Positions 1 through 6,306 of a stretch of 10,602 bases of DNA are shown in pieces. Origin of the DNA: Verrucomicrobiota bacterium. Its GTDB lineage: Bacteria > Verrucomicrobiota > Verrucomicrobiia > Limisphaerales > JAFMIX01. Each line of letters opens with the position of its first letter. Positions within the stretch are counted from its first letter, which is position 1. The notes beneath the pieces were generated by a model. It was not told where the DNA came from, did no database searches, and saw only the letters and a list, made by a program, of their open reading frames with translations. Where the stretch lies: positions 1 through 10,602 of the forward strand of contig JAPLTZ010000076.1 of NCBI GenBank assembly GCA_026397895.1, given 5' to 3'. The translations under genes and the position numbers were made by a program.

Positions 1-790
1 GAAGGTTGACCATCGTGTCGAGATCCACGATTTCGCAGCCGAGTTTGGCGATGGCGTCGGCGAGTTGGCTGGTGCGGCCGCAGATGTGCAACCGCGCTTT
101 GCCGCCGGCGGCGTGGATGCCGTCCACGAGTCGCTGCTCATGCGGGAAAACGAATTCGTCGTAAAGCTCGCGCCCGACGAGCGAGGCGGCGGCATCGCCC
201 AAGCCGATGATGTCCGCGCCGGCCTCGATTTGCGCGACGGCGAATTTCAGCGCGTTGTCCACGGTGAACGCGGCGAGCGCGTGGACGAAATCCGCGTCGT
301 CGTAGTAATCGGTCATCAGCGTGTTGATGCCGCGCAGGTCGGCGCTCTCGGCGCACGGGCCTTCCACCCAGCCTTCGACGAGACGCGTGCGGCCGATCTG
401 CTCGCGCAGGAGGCGGACGGCGGCGACGCGGTTGGCCATGCGGCTGCCCGCGCGATGCGGGTCGGCCACGCGCAGCGAACTCAGCGCGGCGGCGTCCTCC
501 AGCAAAGCCTTTTCCTCGATGATCGCGGGCGGGCCGTCCGGCGGATAAAAAATCGCCGCGCCCAAATCCGCCGCCTCGCAGCACGGGTCGGAAATGACGG
601 AGACGTGGTCGAAGCCGAACTGCCGCGCGGCGGCGCATTGGCCGGCGACCTGAATTTCGGCGCGCGTGGCGTAGTCGTGATATTTCGCGCCGACGAGGTC
701 GGCGGCCCACATCATCGTGATGGGCATGGCGGGCGGACGATCCACCGGTTGGCCGGCGAGGAGATTCAGGACACGTTCACGCGGTTTCAT
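1..790 (-). CDS. URO-D family (MtaA/CmuA-like) methyltransferase, partial
   Basis: The first 263 residues are visible; the gene runs off the left edge and the family is usually about 340 residues, so the C-terminus is missing. The N-terminus MKPRERVLNLLAG followed by VDRPP is the standard opening of the uroporphyrinogen decarboxylase fold. An HIC motif at residues 235-237 matches the His-X-Cys zinc site of corrinoid:CoM-type methyltransferases (MtaA/MtbA/CmuA), which true heme-pathway HemE lacks; the second zinc Cys would lie beyond the edge. A methyl-transfer role is therefore more likely than heme synthesis, but the substrate is unknown. The ATG at 790-788 overlaps the TGA of the upstream TIM-barrel gene as ATGA, so the two are translationally coupled. 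It is the last visible gene of the P450 cluster. Confidence 0.8.
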   Translation of the reverse strand, partial: MKPRERVLNLLAGQPVDRPPAMPITMMWAADLVGAKYHDYATRAEIQVAGQCAAARQFGFDHVSVISDPCCEAADLGAAIFYPPDGPPAIIEEKALLEDAAALSSLRVADPHRAGSRMANRVAAVRLLREQIGRTRLVEGWVEGPCAESADLRGINTLMTDYYDDADFVHALAAFTVDNALKFAVAQIEAGADIIGLGDAAASLVGRELYDEFVFPHEQRLVDGIHAAGGKARLHICGRTSQLADAIAKLGCEIVDLDTMVNL

Positions 791-1611
791 GGTTTTGCGT
801 TCCAATGTTGTTTGAGCAGTTTCAGCAAAGCGATTGCCTGCGTCCAACTCGGCGGGAAGGCGGACAGTCCGTAGCCGCCGCGCACCGGCCCGATTTCCGG
901 ACAGACCCAGATTTCCGGCAGCGGGCTGGCGCGGAGCAGTCGGAAAATTTCATCCACGAACGCGAGCCAGTCGGCCATCTCCGGCGCGAGCGAGCCGTCG
1001 GGCGCGAGCACAGGGATTTGCGCGTGATGGCCGTTGAACGGCCGCAAGTGATGCCAGCGCGTGCGGCGGACCAGGTCCGGTTCGGCCAGCAGCCGCGCGG
1101 CGAACGGCGGGTCGAGATGTTTGACGACGGCGTGGTGCGAGCAGTCCAGCAGCAGCGGCAATTCGCGCCCGCCGGTCGCGGCGCGGAAGGCGCGCTGGAG
1201 CGCCTCGGTTTTTTCGGGCGTCTCGGTGCAGGTGTCGCGGTGGGTTTCGATGATGGCCTCCAGCCCGGTTTCGCGCGCGGCGGCGTCGAGGCGCAACGCG
1301 AGTTGCAGCGCGGTGTCCGCCGGCGTGTCGTGCCAGCCGAGATGCACTTGAATCACCACCGCGCCTTCGTCCCGGCAGCGCGCCAGCACTTCGGTGAAAT
1401 CATGTTCCCCATTCAGCCGGCTGAACGCGAGGAAGCGCAGGCCGTTCGCCGCCGCCAGCGCGCCGACGCCTTGGCCGGGTTCGCCGAAGACGCCGTCGAA
1501 GCCGGCTGCGGCGATGGCGGAAATTTTTTTCGCGAGCGGCCATTCCGCCGCGCCCGCTGCGGGGTGATCCCAAAGCGTCCAGAGATTGGCGAATGTTTTC
1601 AGCGTGGGCAT
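787..1611 (-). CDS. Xylose-isomerase-like TIM-barrel protein (sugar isomerase/epimerase family)
   Basis: A 274-residue protein of the AP-endonuclease-2/xylose-isomerase-like TIM-barrel type (PF01261-like). Candidate metal ligands sit on successive beta-strand ends: IETH at 121-124, LLDCSHH at 154-160, a WHH around 186-188 and CPEIG at 237-241. Family members usually isomerise or epimerise sugars or related hydroxy-carbonyl compounds using a divalent metal; the substrate cannot be read from sequence. I chose the ATG at 1611 because a TTG alternative at 1644 would overlap the P450 gene by 14 bp; the ATG leaves a 19-bp gap after the P450 stop. Neither start has a good Shine-Dalgarno sequence. 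The stop overlaps the start of the URO-D-family gene by four bases. No signal peptide is visible, so it is probably cytoplasmic. Confidence 0.8.
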   Translation of the reverse strand: MPTLKTFANLWTLWDHPAAGAAEWPLAKKISAIAAAGFDGVFGEPGQGVGALAAANGLRFLAFSRLNGEHDFTEVLARCRDEGAVVIQVHLGWHDTPADTALQLALRLDAAARETGLEAIIETHRDTCTETPEKTEALQRAFRAATGGRELPLLLDCSHHAVVKHLDPPFAARLLAEPDLVRRTRWHHLRPFNGHHAQIPVLAPDGSLAPEMADWLAFVDEIFRLLRASPLPEIWVCPEIGPVRGGYGLSAFPPSWTQAIALLKLLKQHWNAKP

Positions 1612-1630
1612 GGGAAAATTTTCTGTGAAC

Positions 1631-2689
1631 TCAACGGCGGACAAACCGCACCGTCAAGGAATCGTAGCCCAGCGCGCGGTCGTAGCGGGCCTCGTGTTCC
1701 ACGCGTTCCTGCGCGGCCAGCACCGTGATGCCGGCGAGGCGCTCGGTGCATTTTTGCAGCAGCGTGCGGAGGATGAGCCGCGCGTGCGGCGCGCCGAGGC
1801 AGAGGTGCGCGCCGAAGCCGAACGAGAGATGCGGATTCGGTTTGCGGTCGAGGCGGACTTCGGCGGGGGAGTCGAAAACGGTTTCGTCCTGATTGGCCGA
1901 GGCCCAGCAGAGCGAGACGCGCCCGCCGGGCGGGACGGTTGCGCCGTGGACGTCGGTGGTCACCGGACAGACACGGCCGATGTGCGTGAGCGGCATGAAG
2001 ACGCGGAAAAATTCCTCGCTGGCGAGCGTGATGCGCTTGGGGTCTTCACGCAAATACGCCAGCGCTTCGGGATGCGCCGCCAGATAGCCGAGCGCGCAGG
2101 AAATCGAGTGGATGATGGTGTCGCGCCCGCCGGCGAAGGTGAGGTTGGCGAAACCCATCATCTCCGCGCGCGTGAGCGGGCGACCACGAAAGGTCGCCTG
2201 CGTCAGCGCGCTGAAAAAATCTTCGCCGGGATTTGCCGCCGCGCGGTCGAACTGCGCGTGCAGGTATTTTTCCAGCGCCGCGCCTTTCTTCGTGCCGTCG
2301 CCGCCGTCGCGGAAGACGTGGATGCCCCAGCCGATCCACGTCGTCGCCTCGGCCTCCGGCACGTTGAGCAGGTGCGTGAGCGCGAGCGATTGCAGCGGCA
2401 GCGCGAACTCGCGGACGATCTCGATGGAGTCGCGGCTGATGGCGTCGCACAACAGCCGGCCAATCAGCGCTTCCACCCGCGCCATAACGACGGGGTCTTT
2501 GGCGCGCAGGAAAAACGGCTCGACGATTTCGCGGTATTCGCCGTGCTCCGGCGGATTCGTCTCGATGGGCAATTGCCGCATCGTGCGCACGTCTTCCTCG
2601 GAGGGAATCGGCACGCGGAACGGCGCGTCGGAGCTGAAGGTCTTCCAGTCTTTCGCGGCGCGGCGCACGTCCTCGTGCCGCAGAATCAT
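1631..2689 (-). CDS. Cytochrome P450, N-terminally truncated
   Basis: A class I bacterial-type cytochrome P450 of 352 residues. Visible landmarks: the PPEH segment at 46-49, the I-helix oxygen-activation motif AGGRDT at 186-191, the K-helix ExxR (E226, R229) and the heme-binding loop FGFGAHLCLG at 290-299 with Cys297 as the iron ligand. The catalytic core is complete. The protein begins at MILRHEDVRRAA, which corresponds to the helix B region, so about 45-50 residues of a typical 400-residue P450 are absent. In the same frame a TGA lies 20 codons upstream of this ATG, and the codons between belong to the neighbouring oxidoreductase. No ferredoxin or ferredoxin reductase is in the window. Likely a hydroxylase or O-demethylase, but the substrate is unknown. 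It may be inactive or unstable because the first beta-sheet is lost. Confidence 0.85.
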   Translation of the reverse strand: MILRHEDVRRAAKDWKTFSSDAPFRVPIPSEEDVRTMRQLPIETNPPEHGEYREIVEPFFLRAKDPVVMARVEALIGRLLCDAISRDSIEIVREFALPLQSLALTHLLNVPEAEATTWIGWGIHVFRDGGDGTKKGAALEKYLHAQFDRAAANPGEDFFSALTQATFRGRPLTRAEMMGFANLTFAGGRDTIIHSISCALGYLAAHPEALAYLREDPKRITLASEEFFRVFMPLTHIGRVCPVTTDVHGATVPPGGRVSLCWASANQDETVFDSPAEVRLDRKPNPHLSFGFGAHLCLGAPHARLILRTLLQKCTERLAGITVLAAQERVEHEARYDRALGYDSLTVRFVRR

Positions 2690-4037
2690 CGGCTTTGCGA
2701 TACTCGGTGCGGAGGTATTGGTTGGCTTCGGCGAGGTTGGTGATTTTCATGTTGGCGGCGTCCCATTCGATGCGGGAATCCACGCGCGTGGCGATGTTGC
2801 CGAGCAGGCAGATTTCCGTGAGCGGCGCGGAGTAGCCGAAGTGCGCGCCGGGCTGCGTGCCGGCTTTGCAGGCGTTGACCCAGTCCATTTCGTGCGAGCC
2901 TTTGATGCGCGGCAAGGTTTTCGGCGGGCGTTTGAATTCCTTCATTTTGCTTTCGGGAAACAGCCGCGGGCTGCCGCCGTAAACGCCGCAGGCGAGCTGG
3001 CCTTTGTCGCCCTTGAAAATGACGCCGCCACCGTCTTCGCCCAAGTCCGCGCCGTCCTCGGCTTCCGGCGGGCGCGGCGGCCGCGTGCCTTCATACCAGT
3101 TCACCTTCACCGGCGGCAGATTTCCGCGCGCGGGAAAACGGAAGGTGATGATGGCCGACAGCGGATGAACTTCCTTGGTCATGCCGCACGAAGTCGCCTC
3201 GATGCTCGTGGGCGCACCGAGCTTGAGCGCGGTGACGATGGGATCGAACGAGTGCGCGCCGCGGTCGCCCATCATGCCGTTGCCGAAATCCCACCAGCAA
3301 CGCCACACGCCGGGATGATAGGCCGGATGGTAGGGACGTTCCGCCGCCGGGCCGAGCCACAAGTCCCAGTTCAATTTGTCCGGCAGCGGCTGAATGTCTT
3401 TGGGACGACCGCCGCCGCCACCCCATTTGGAACTCCAGCTCGCGTGACCCCACGGGTAATAGGAAAGACTGCACCAGGCATCCACCTCGCGCACCTCGCC
3501 GATTGCGCCCGCCGAAATCCATTCACTGATGAGCCGGGTGCCTTCGCCGCTGTGGCCTTGGATTCCCATTTGCGTGGCGACTTTTGATTCGCTCGCGGCC
3601 TTGGCCAGCACGCGGGCCTCGTGAATGTCATGGCAGAGCGGCTTCTGGCAATAGACGTGTTTGCCGGCGCGGATTGCCGCCATGGAAATCACCGCGTGCG
3701 TGTGGTCCGGCGTGGCGATCATCACGGCGTCAATGTCCTTCTGCTGCTCCAGCATCTCGCGGTAGTCGGTGTAAAACTTCGCCTTGGGATAACGCGCGAT
3801 GACCGGCGCGGCGTAGGCGGGGTCAACGTCGCACAAGGCCACGATGTTTTCACTTTCGAGATTGCGCAGGTTGTTTTTGCCCATCCCGCCGATGCCGATG
3901 CCGGCGATGTTCAGCTTCTCGCTCGGCGGTTTCTCGCCCGAACCCGCGACCAACCGGCGCGGCAAAATGAGCAGTGAAGAGGCCAGCGCCGAGGTGGCGA
4001 CGAACTGGCGGCGGCTAATCAGGCGGTTTGGATTCAT
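2046..4037 (-). CDS. Tat-exported Gfo/Idh/MocA oxidoreductase with aberrant C-terminal read-through
   Basis: An NAD(P)-dependent oxidoreductase of the Gfo/Idh/MocA family, typical of sugar or inositol metabolism in PVC bacteria. Residues 8-31 form a twin-arginine signal (SRRQF, then a hydrophobic stretch), so it is probably folded with cofactor and exported. The nucleotide-binding loop GIGIGGMG is at 46-53, CQKPL at 130-134 replaces the usual EKP around the catalytic Lys132, and DRGAHSFD at 258-265 carries the conserved Asp-Gly-His-Asp pattern. The normal domain ends near AEANQYLRTEYRK (residue 448), where relatives add a few residues and stop. Here no stop occurs, and the frame continues about 215 codons through the P450 gene in the wrong frame, ending at 2046. 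That tail is Arg/Ala-rich and not protein-like. I chose the ATG at 4037, directly before the Tat motif, over a GTG at 4100. Confidence 0.8.
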   Translation of the reverse strand: MNPNRLISRRQFVATSALASSLLILPRRLVAGSGEKPPSEKLNIAGIGIGGMGKNNLRNLESENIVALCDVDPAYAAPVIARYPKAKFYTDYREMLEQQKDIDAVMIATPDHTHAVISMAAIRAGKHVYCQKPLCHDIHEARVLAKAASESKVATQMGIQGHSGEGTRLISEWISAGAIGEVREVDAWCSLSYYPWGHASWSSKWGGGGGRPKDIQPLPDKLNWDLWLGPAAERPYHPAYHPGVWRCWWDFGNGMMGDRGAHSFDPIVTALKLGAPTSIEATSCGMTKEVHPLSAIITFRFPARGNLPPVKVNWYEGTRPPRPPEAEDGADLGEDGGGVIFKGDKGQLACGVYGGSPRLFPESKMKEFKRPPKTLPRIKGSHEMDWVNACKAGTQPGAHFGYSAPLTEICLLGNIATRVDSRIEWDAANMKITNLAEANQYLRTEYRKADDSAARGRAPRRERLEDLQLRRAVPRADSLRGRRAHDAAIAHRDESAGARRIPRNRRAVFPARQRPRRYGAGGSADWPAVVRRHQPRLHRDRPRVRAAAAIARAHAPAQRAGGRGDDVDRLGHPRLPRRRRRHEERRGAGKIPARAVRPRGGKSRRRFFQRADAGDLSWSPAHARGDDGFRQPHLRRRARHHHPLDFLRARLSGGASRSAGVFA
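2690..2700. other. Probable deletion junction between oxidoreductase and P450 genes
   Basis: On the minus strand the last codons of the oxidoreductase homology (GAG TAT CGC AAA) run directly into GCCG and then the ATG of the truncated P450. The oxidoreductase has lost its terminal residues and stop, and the P450 has lost its first 45-50 codons. Both losses at one point indicate a single deletion or an assembly join rather than independent decay. Confidence 0.65.
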
Positions 4038-4063
4038 AATAGTGTCGTTGGTGAACCGGGATG

Positions 4064-4107
4064 GTTTAGCACAATGGAGTTTAGCAGTCTCCGCCTGCAC
4101 GGCTAAA
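4064..4107. promoter_or_regulatory. TTTAGCA direct repeats with inverted GCTAAA, possible operator
   Basis: GTTTAGCA occurs at 4064-4071 and again at 4079-4086, a 15-bp period, and GCTAAA in inverted orientation follows at 4102-4107. The boxes lie between the divergent oxidoreductase and AraC-family genes. AraC/XylS regulators generally bind directly repeated half-sites, so this could be an operator for the neighbouring regulator. It could equally be a piece of a dispersed intergenic repeat; nothing here proves binding. Confidence 0.35.
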
Positions 4108-4149
4108 GACTACCAGCGTATTGACATGAATAGCGGCCCAAGCGACAGA

Positions 4150-4201
4150 GGAATGGGGACAAAGGAATTTTCCCCATTCCATTGTCCCAATTCCTTTGTC
4201 C
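4150..4201. repeat. Nested inverted/direct repeat (REP- or MITE-like)
   Basis: A 52-bp element built from overlapping repeats. GGAATGGGGA (4150-4159) is the exact reverse complement of TCCCCATTCC (4171-4180). GGACAAAGGAATT (4157-4169) is the exact reverse complement of AATTCCTTTGTCC (4189-4201). ATTCCATTGTCC (4176-4187) and ATTCCTTTGTCC (4190-4201) are direct repeats with one mismatch. Two mutually exclusive hairpins are therefore possible. The compact layout resembles REP/RAYT-type elements. No transposase is nearby. Confidence 0.6.
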
Positions 4202-4280
4202 GATTGCTTTGCGCTTGCTCTGGCGGGAACGTCCTTCGGGCTTGCTGGTGCGGACGGGCGCGATTAGCGTTCTGCTGCCG

Positions 4281-5156
4281 ATGCAACTCCAGAACAAAGC
4301 CGAGTTTGAACTGATTCCCAAGAGCGAGTTGCATTCGTTTGCCGTGAAGGCCTACACCCTGCCGCGCTTCAACGTCCCGTGGCATTTCCATCCCGAGTGC
4401 GAGCTGACGCTCATCGTCCAGAGCAGCGGGCGGAGGTTTGTCGGCGACAGCATCGAGGCGTTCGCGCCCGACGACCTCGTGCTCATCGGCTCGAACCTGC
4501 CGCATTACTGGCGCAATCCCGGCCCGAAAAAAAATTCCAAAACGAAATCGCAGGCCGTGGTGGTGCATTTCCGGGAAGAATGTTTTGGCGCGGATTTCCT
4601 CGGTCTGCCGGAGATGACCGGCGTCCGCAATCTCCTCCTGCGCGCCCGGCGCGGCCTCCATTTCACCGGCAAAACCCGCGACGCCGTGGCGGCGATCATG
4701 ATGCGGCTGCCCGGCAGCAAGGGCTTGGACCGGCTGCTCGCGCTGCTGAACATCTTCAAGCTGCTGACCGAATCCGCCGAGGCGCGCGTCCTGTCGAGTC
4801 CGGGGTTTGCGCCGTTGCTGGATGAATTCGCGAGCGAACGCATCAACCGCGCCTACCGGTTCATCTTTGAAAACTTCGCCACACCCATCCGGCACGAGGC
4901 GATCGCGCGCGGCGCGGGCATGAGCCTTTCGGCATTCGGCCATTACTTCAAGCGCGTCACGGGGCGCACGCTGACGGATTTCATCAACGACGTCCGCGTC
5001 GGCCACGCCTCGCGGCTGCTCATCGAGACGGATCAGCCGGTTTCCAAAATCGCCTACGCCAGCGGCTTTGAAAGCCTGTCCAACTTCAACGACCGCTTTC
5101 GCAAGCTCACCGGCGTCAGCCCCAAGGAATACCGGCGCGAACATCACGCCAACTGA
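4281..5156 (+). CDS. AraC-family transcriptional regulator with N-terminal cupin domain
   Basis: A 291-residue regulator. Residues 20-105 form a cupin sensor domain (WHFHPECELTLI at 34-45 carries the cupin histidines; SNLPHYW at 71-77). Residues 187-288 form the double helix-turn-helix AraC domain, with AIARGAGMSLSAFGHYFKRVTG and IAYASGFESLSNFNDRFRKLTG as the two recognition units and the typical ending GVSPKEYRRE. Members with this domain order usually sense sugars or related small molecules and act on adjacent operons. The gene is divergent from the oxidoreductase/P450 cluster, which makes that cluster its likely target. I chose the ATG at 4281, just before the conserved cupin sequence. The earlier in-frame TTG at 4182 lies inside the 4150-4201 repeat and would add 33 residues unlike the family. 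No clear ribosome binding site precedes 4281. Confidence 0.88.
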   Translation: MQLQNKAEFELIPKSELHSFAVKAYTLPRFNVPWHFHPECELTLIVQSSGRRFVGDSIEAFAPDDLVLIGSNLPHYWRNPGPKKNSKTKSQAVVVHFREECFGADFLGLPEMTGVRNLLLRARRGLHFTGKTRDAVAAIMMRLPGSKGLDRLLALLNIFKLLTESAEARVLSSPGFAPLLDEFASERINRAYRFIFENFATPIRHEAIARGAGMSLSAFGHYFKRVTGRTLTDFINDVRVGHASRLLIETDQPVSKIAYASGFESLSNFNDRFRKLTGVSPKEYRREHHAN

Positions 5157-5206
5157 AGCCGGCCAAAATGAGCCGCACCCAAATCTGTTGTTCCATTTCC
5201 GCCGCC

Positions 5207-5297
5207 CGCTGACTATAACTTCCGCGATGGCATTCACGGATTTTCCCGAACAGACGCTGACTATAACTTCCGCGATGGCGTTCACCGATTTTCCCGA
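5207..5297 (+). repeat. 48-bp in-frame tandem duplication over the holB start
   Basis: Positions 5207-5249 and 5255-5297 match at 41 of 43 bases with a 48-bp period. Each copy contains GACTATAACTTCCGCGATGGC and the codons for MAFTDFP. Both differences are at third codon positions and silent (GCA/GCG, ACG/ACC). The period equals 16 codons, so translation from either ATG stays in frame. Confidence 0.9.
5214..5219 (+). promoter_or_regulatory. Possible -10 box TATAAC for holB, leaderless arrangement
   Basis: TATAAC lies 7 bp before the ATG at 5227, and the duplicated TATAAC at 5262-5267 lies 7 bp before the ATG at 5275. Transcription starting 7-8 bp downstream of a -10 box would begin at the A of the ATG, giving a leaderless mRNA. 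No convincing -35 hexamer is present 16-18 bp upstream of either copy, so this remains tentative. Confidence 0.4.
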
Positions 5298-6300
5298 TCA
5301 CGCGCAAGGCGTGGAGCTGCTGCAGCGTTCGCTGCGGCGCGGCCGGCTGGCGCACGCGTATCTTTTCACCGGCCATTCGCTCGATGAACTCGAAGTCCTC
5401 GCCCGCACGCTCGCCAAGACGTTGAACTGCCAGCAGCCCGTCAAGCTGGACGGCGTGCCGGTGGATTCCTGCGACGAATGCCTGAACTGCCGCAAAATCG
5501 CGCACGAGAACCACGCCGACGTGCATTGGGTGCGGCCCGAATCCAAGACGCGCATCATCGTCGTGGATCAGATGCGCGACCTGATGCAGCAGATCCAGCT
5601 CAAGCCCACCGAGGCCGAATACAAGGTGGCCGTGATCGTCGCCGCCGACCGCATGAAGACCGAGGCGGCGAACGCCTTCCTCAAGACGCTCGAAGAACCG
5701 CCGCCGAAATCGCTGTTGATCCTGCTCACCACTGAGCCGCAGCGGTTGCTGGAAACTATTTTGTCGCGTTGCCTGCGGTTAAATTTCAACGGCGCGGCGG
5801 AGCGGAAGCTGGATTCCGTGCGGCTAGAATGGCTCACGCAGTTCGGCGAAGTCGCCGCCGCAGAAACAAAAAGCCTGCTCGGCCGCTACCGCCTGCTGGA
5901 CTCGCTCGTCTCCAAGCTCGCCGCGATGAAGGAGCAGATTGAAACGACGCTCACCGAGAAATCGCCGCTGGAGCAATACGACGATCTGGAAAAGGATTTG
6001 CGCGAGCGTTGGGAAAAGGAACTCGCCGCGGCCATCGAGGCCGAATACCGGCTGCGTCGCGGCGAGCTGCTCGCCGCCCTCCAGATCTGGCTGCGCGACG
6101 TGTGGCTCCGCACGCTGACCTCGGGCGAGGAACTGCTGCACCTGCCGCAGCTCGCCAGCACGGCGGCGGTGGCGCGACGCATTTCGCCGAAGCAGGCCAT
6201 GGAAAATCTCCGCGTGCTGGAGCAGACGCAACGCCTGCTCCACACGAACGTCCAGGAAGCGCTCACGCTCGAAGTCGGCCTGCTCAAGCTCCATCTCTGA
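5275..6300 (+). CDS. holB: DNA polymerase III subunit delta-prime
   Basis: Clamp-loader subunit that, with delta and tau/gamma, opens and loads the beta sliding clamp at the replication fork. From the ATG at 5275 it is 341 residues, normal for the family. The opening block VELLQRSLRRGRLAHAYLFTGH is the delta-prime/gamma N-terminus; the Walker A loop is degenerate (no GKT), as expected for a non-hydrolysing delta-prime. The four-Cys zinc module is intact (C52, C66, C69, C72). AANAFLKTLEEPP is at 131-143, and LSRC at 163-166 carries the arginine finger that acts on the neighbouring ATPase. The C-terminal collar part (about 190-341) is less conserved. An alternative in-frame ATG at 5227 adds 16 residues (MAFTDFPEQTLTITSA) because of the tandem duplication; which start is used is open. 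The membrane-protein gene follows after 6 bp. Confidence 0.9.
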   Translation: MAFTDFPDHAQGVELLQRSLRRGRLAHAYLFTGHSLDELEVLARTLAKTLNCQQPVKLDGVPVDSCDECLNCRKIAHENHADVHWVRPESKTRIIVVDQMRDLMQQIQLKPTEAEYKVAVIVAADRMKTEAANAFLKTLEEPPPKSLLILLTTEPQRLLETILSRCLRLNFNGAAERKLDSVRLEWLTQFGEVAAAETKSLLGRYRLLDSLVSKLAAMKEQIETTLTEKSPLEQYDDLEKDLRERWEKELAAAIEAEYRLRRGELLAALQIWLRDVWLRTLTSGEELLHLPQLASTAAVARRISPKQAMENLRVLEQTQRLLHTNVQEALTLEVGLLKLHL

Positions 6301-6306
6301 CCGCGC

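Noticed and set aside
1..790. True uroporphyrinogen decarboxylase HemE
   Set aside because: The HIC zinc-type motif and the P450/isomerase neighbourhood fit the methyltransferase branch better than heme synthesis.
65..874. Plus-strand open frame of 269 codons at the left edge
   Set aside because: Antisense to the URO-D-family gene, whose N-terminal and HIC motifs are clear on the minus strand.
1586..2743. Plus-strand open frame of 385 codons antisense to the P450
   Set aside because: Arg/Ala/Glu-rich shadow without recognisable domains; the P450 motifs on the minus strand explain the region.
2112..3587. Plus-strand open frame of 491 codons antisense to the oxidoreductase and P450
   Set aside because: No domain signature, Arg/Ala-rich composition; it is a by-product of GC-rich codon bias in the opposite genes.
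4121..4126. TTGACA as a -35 box for the AraC-family gene
   Set aside because: No acceptable -10 hexamer lies 15-19 bp downstream.
4110..5285. Minus-strand open frame of 391 codons antisense to the AraC-family gene
   Set aside because: No family features, and it covers the cupin and HTH coding sequence of a clear plus-strand gene.
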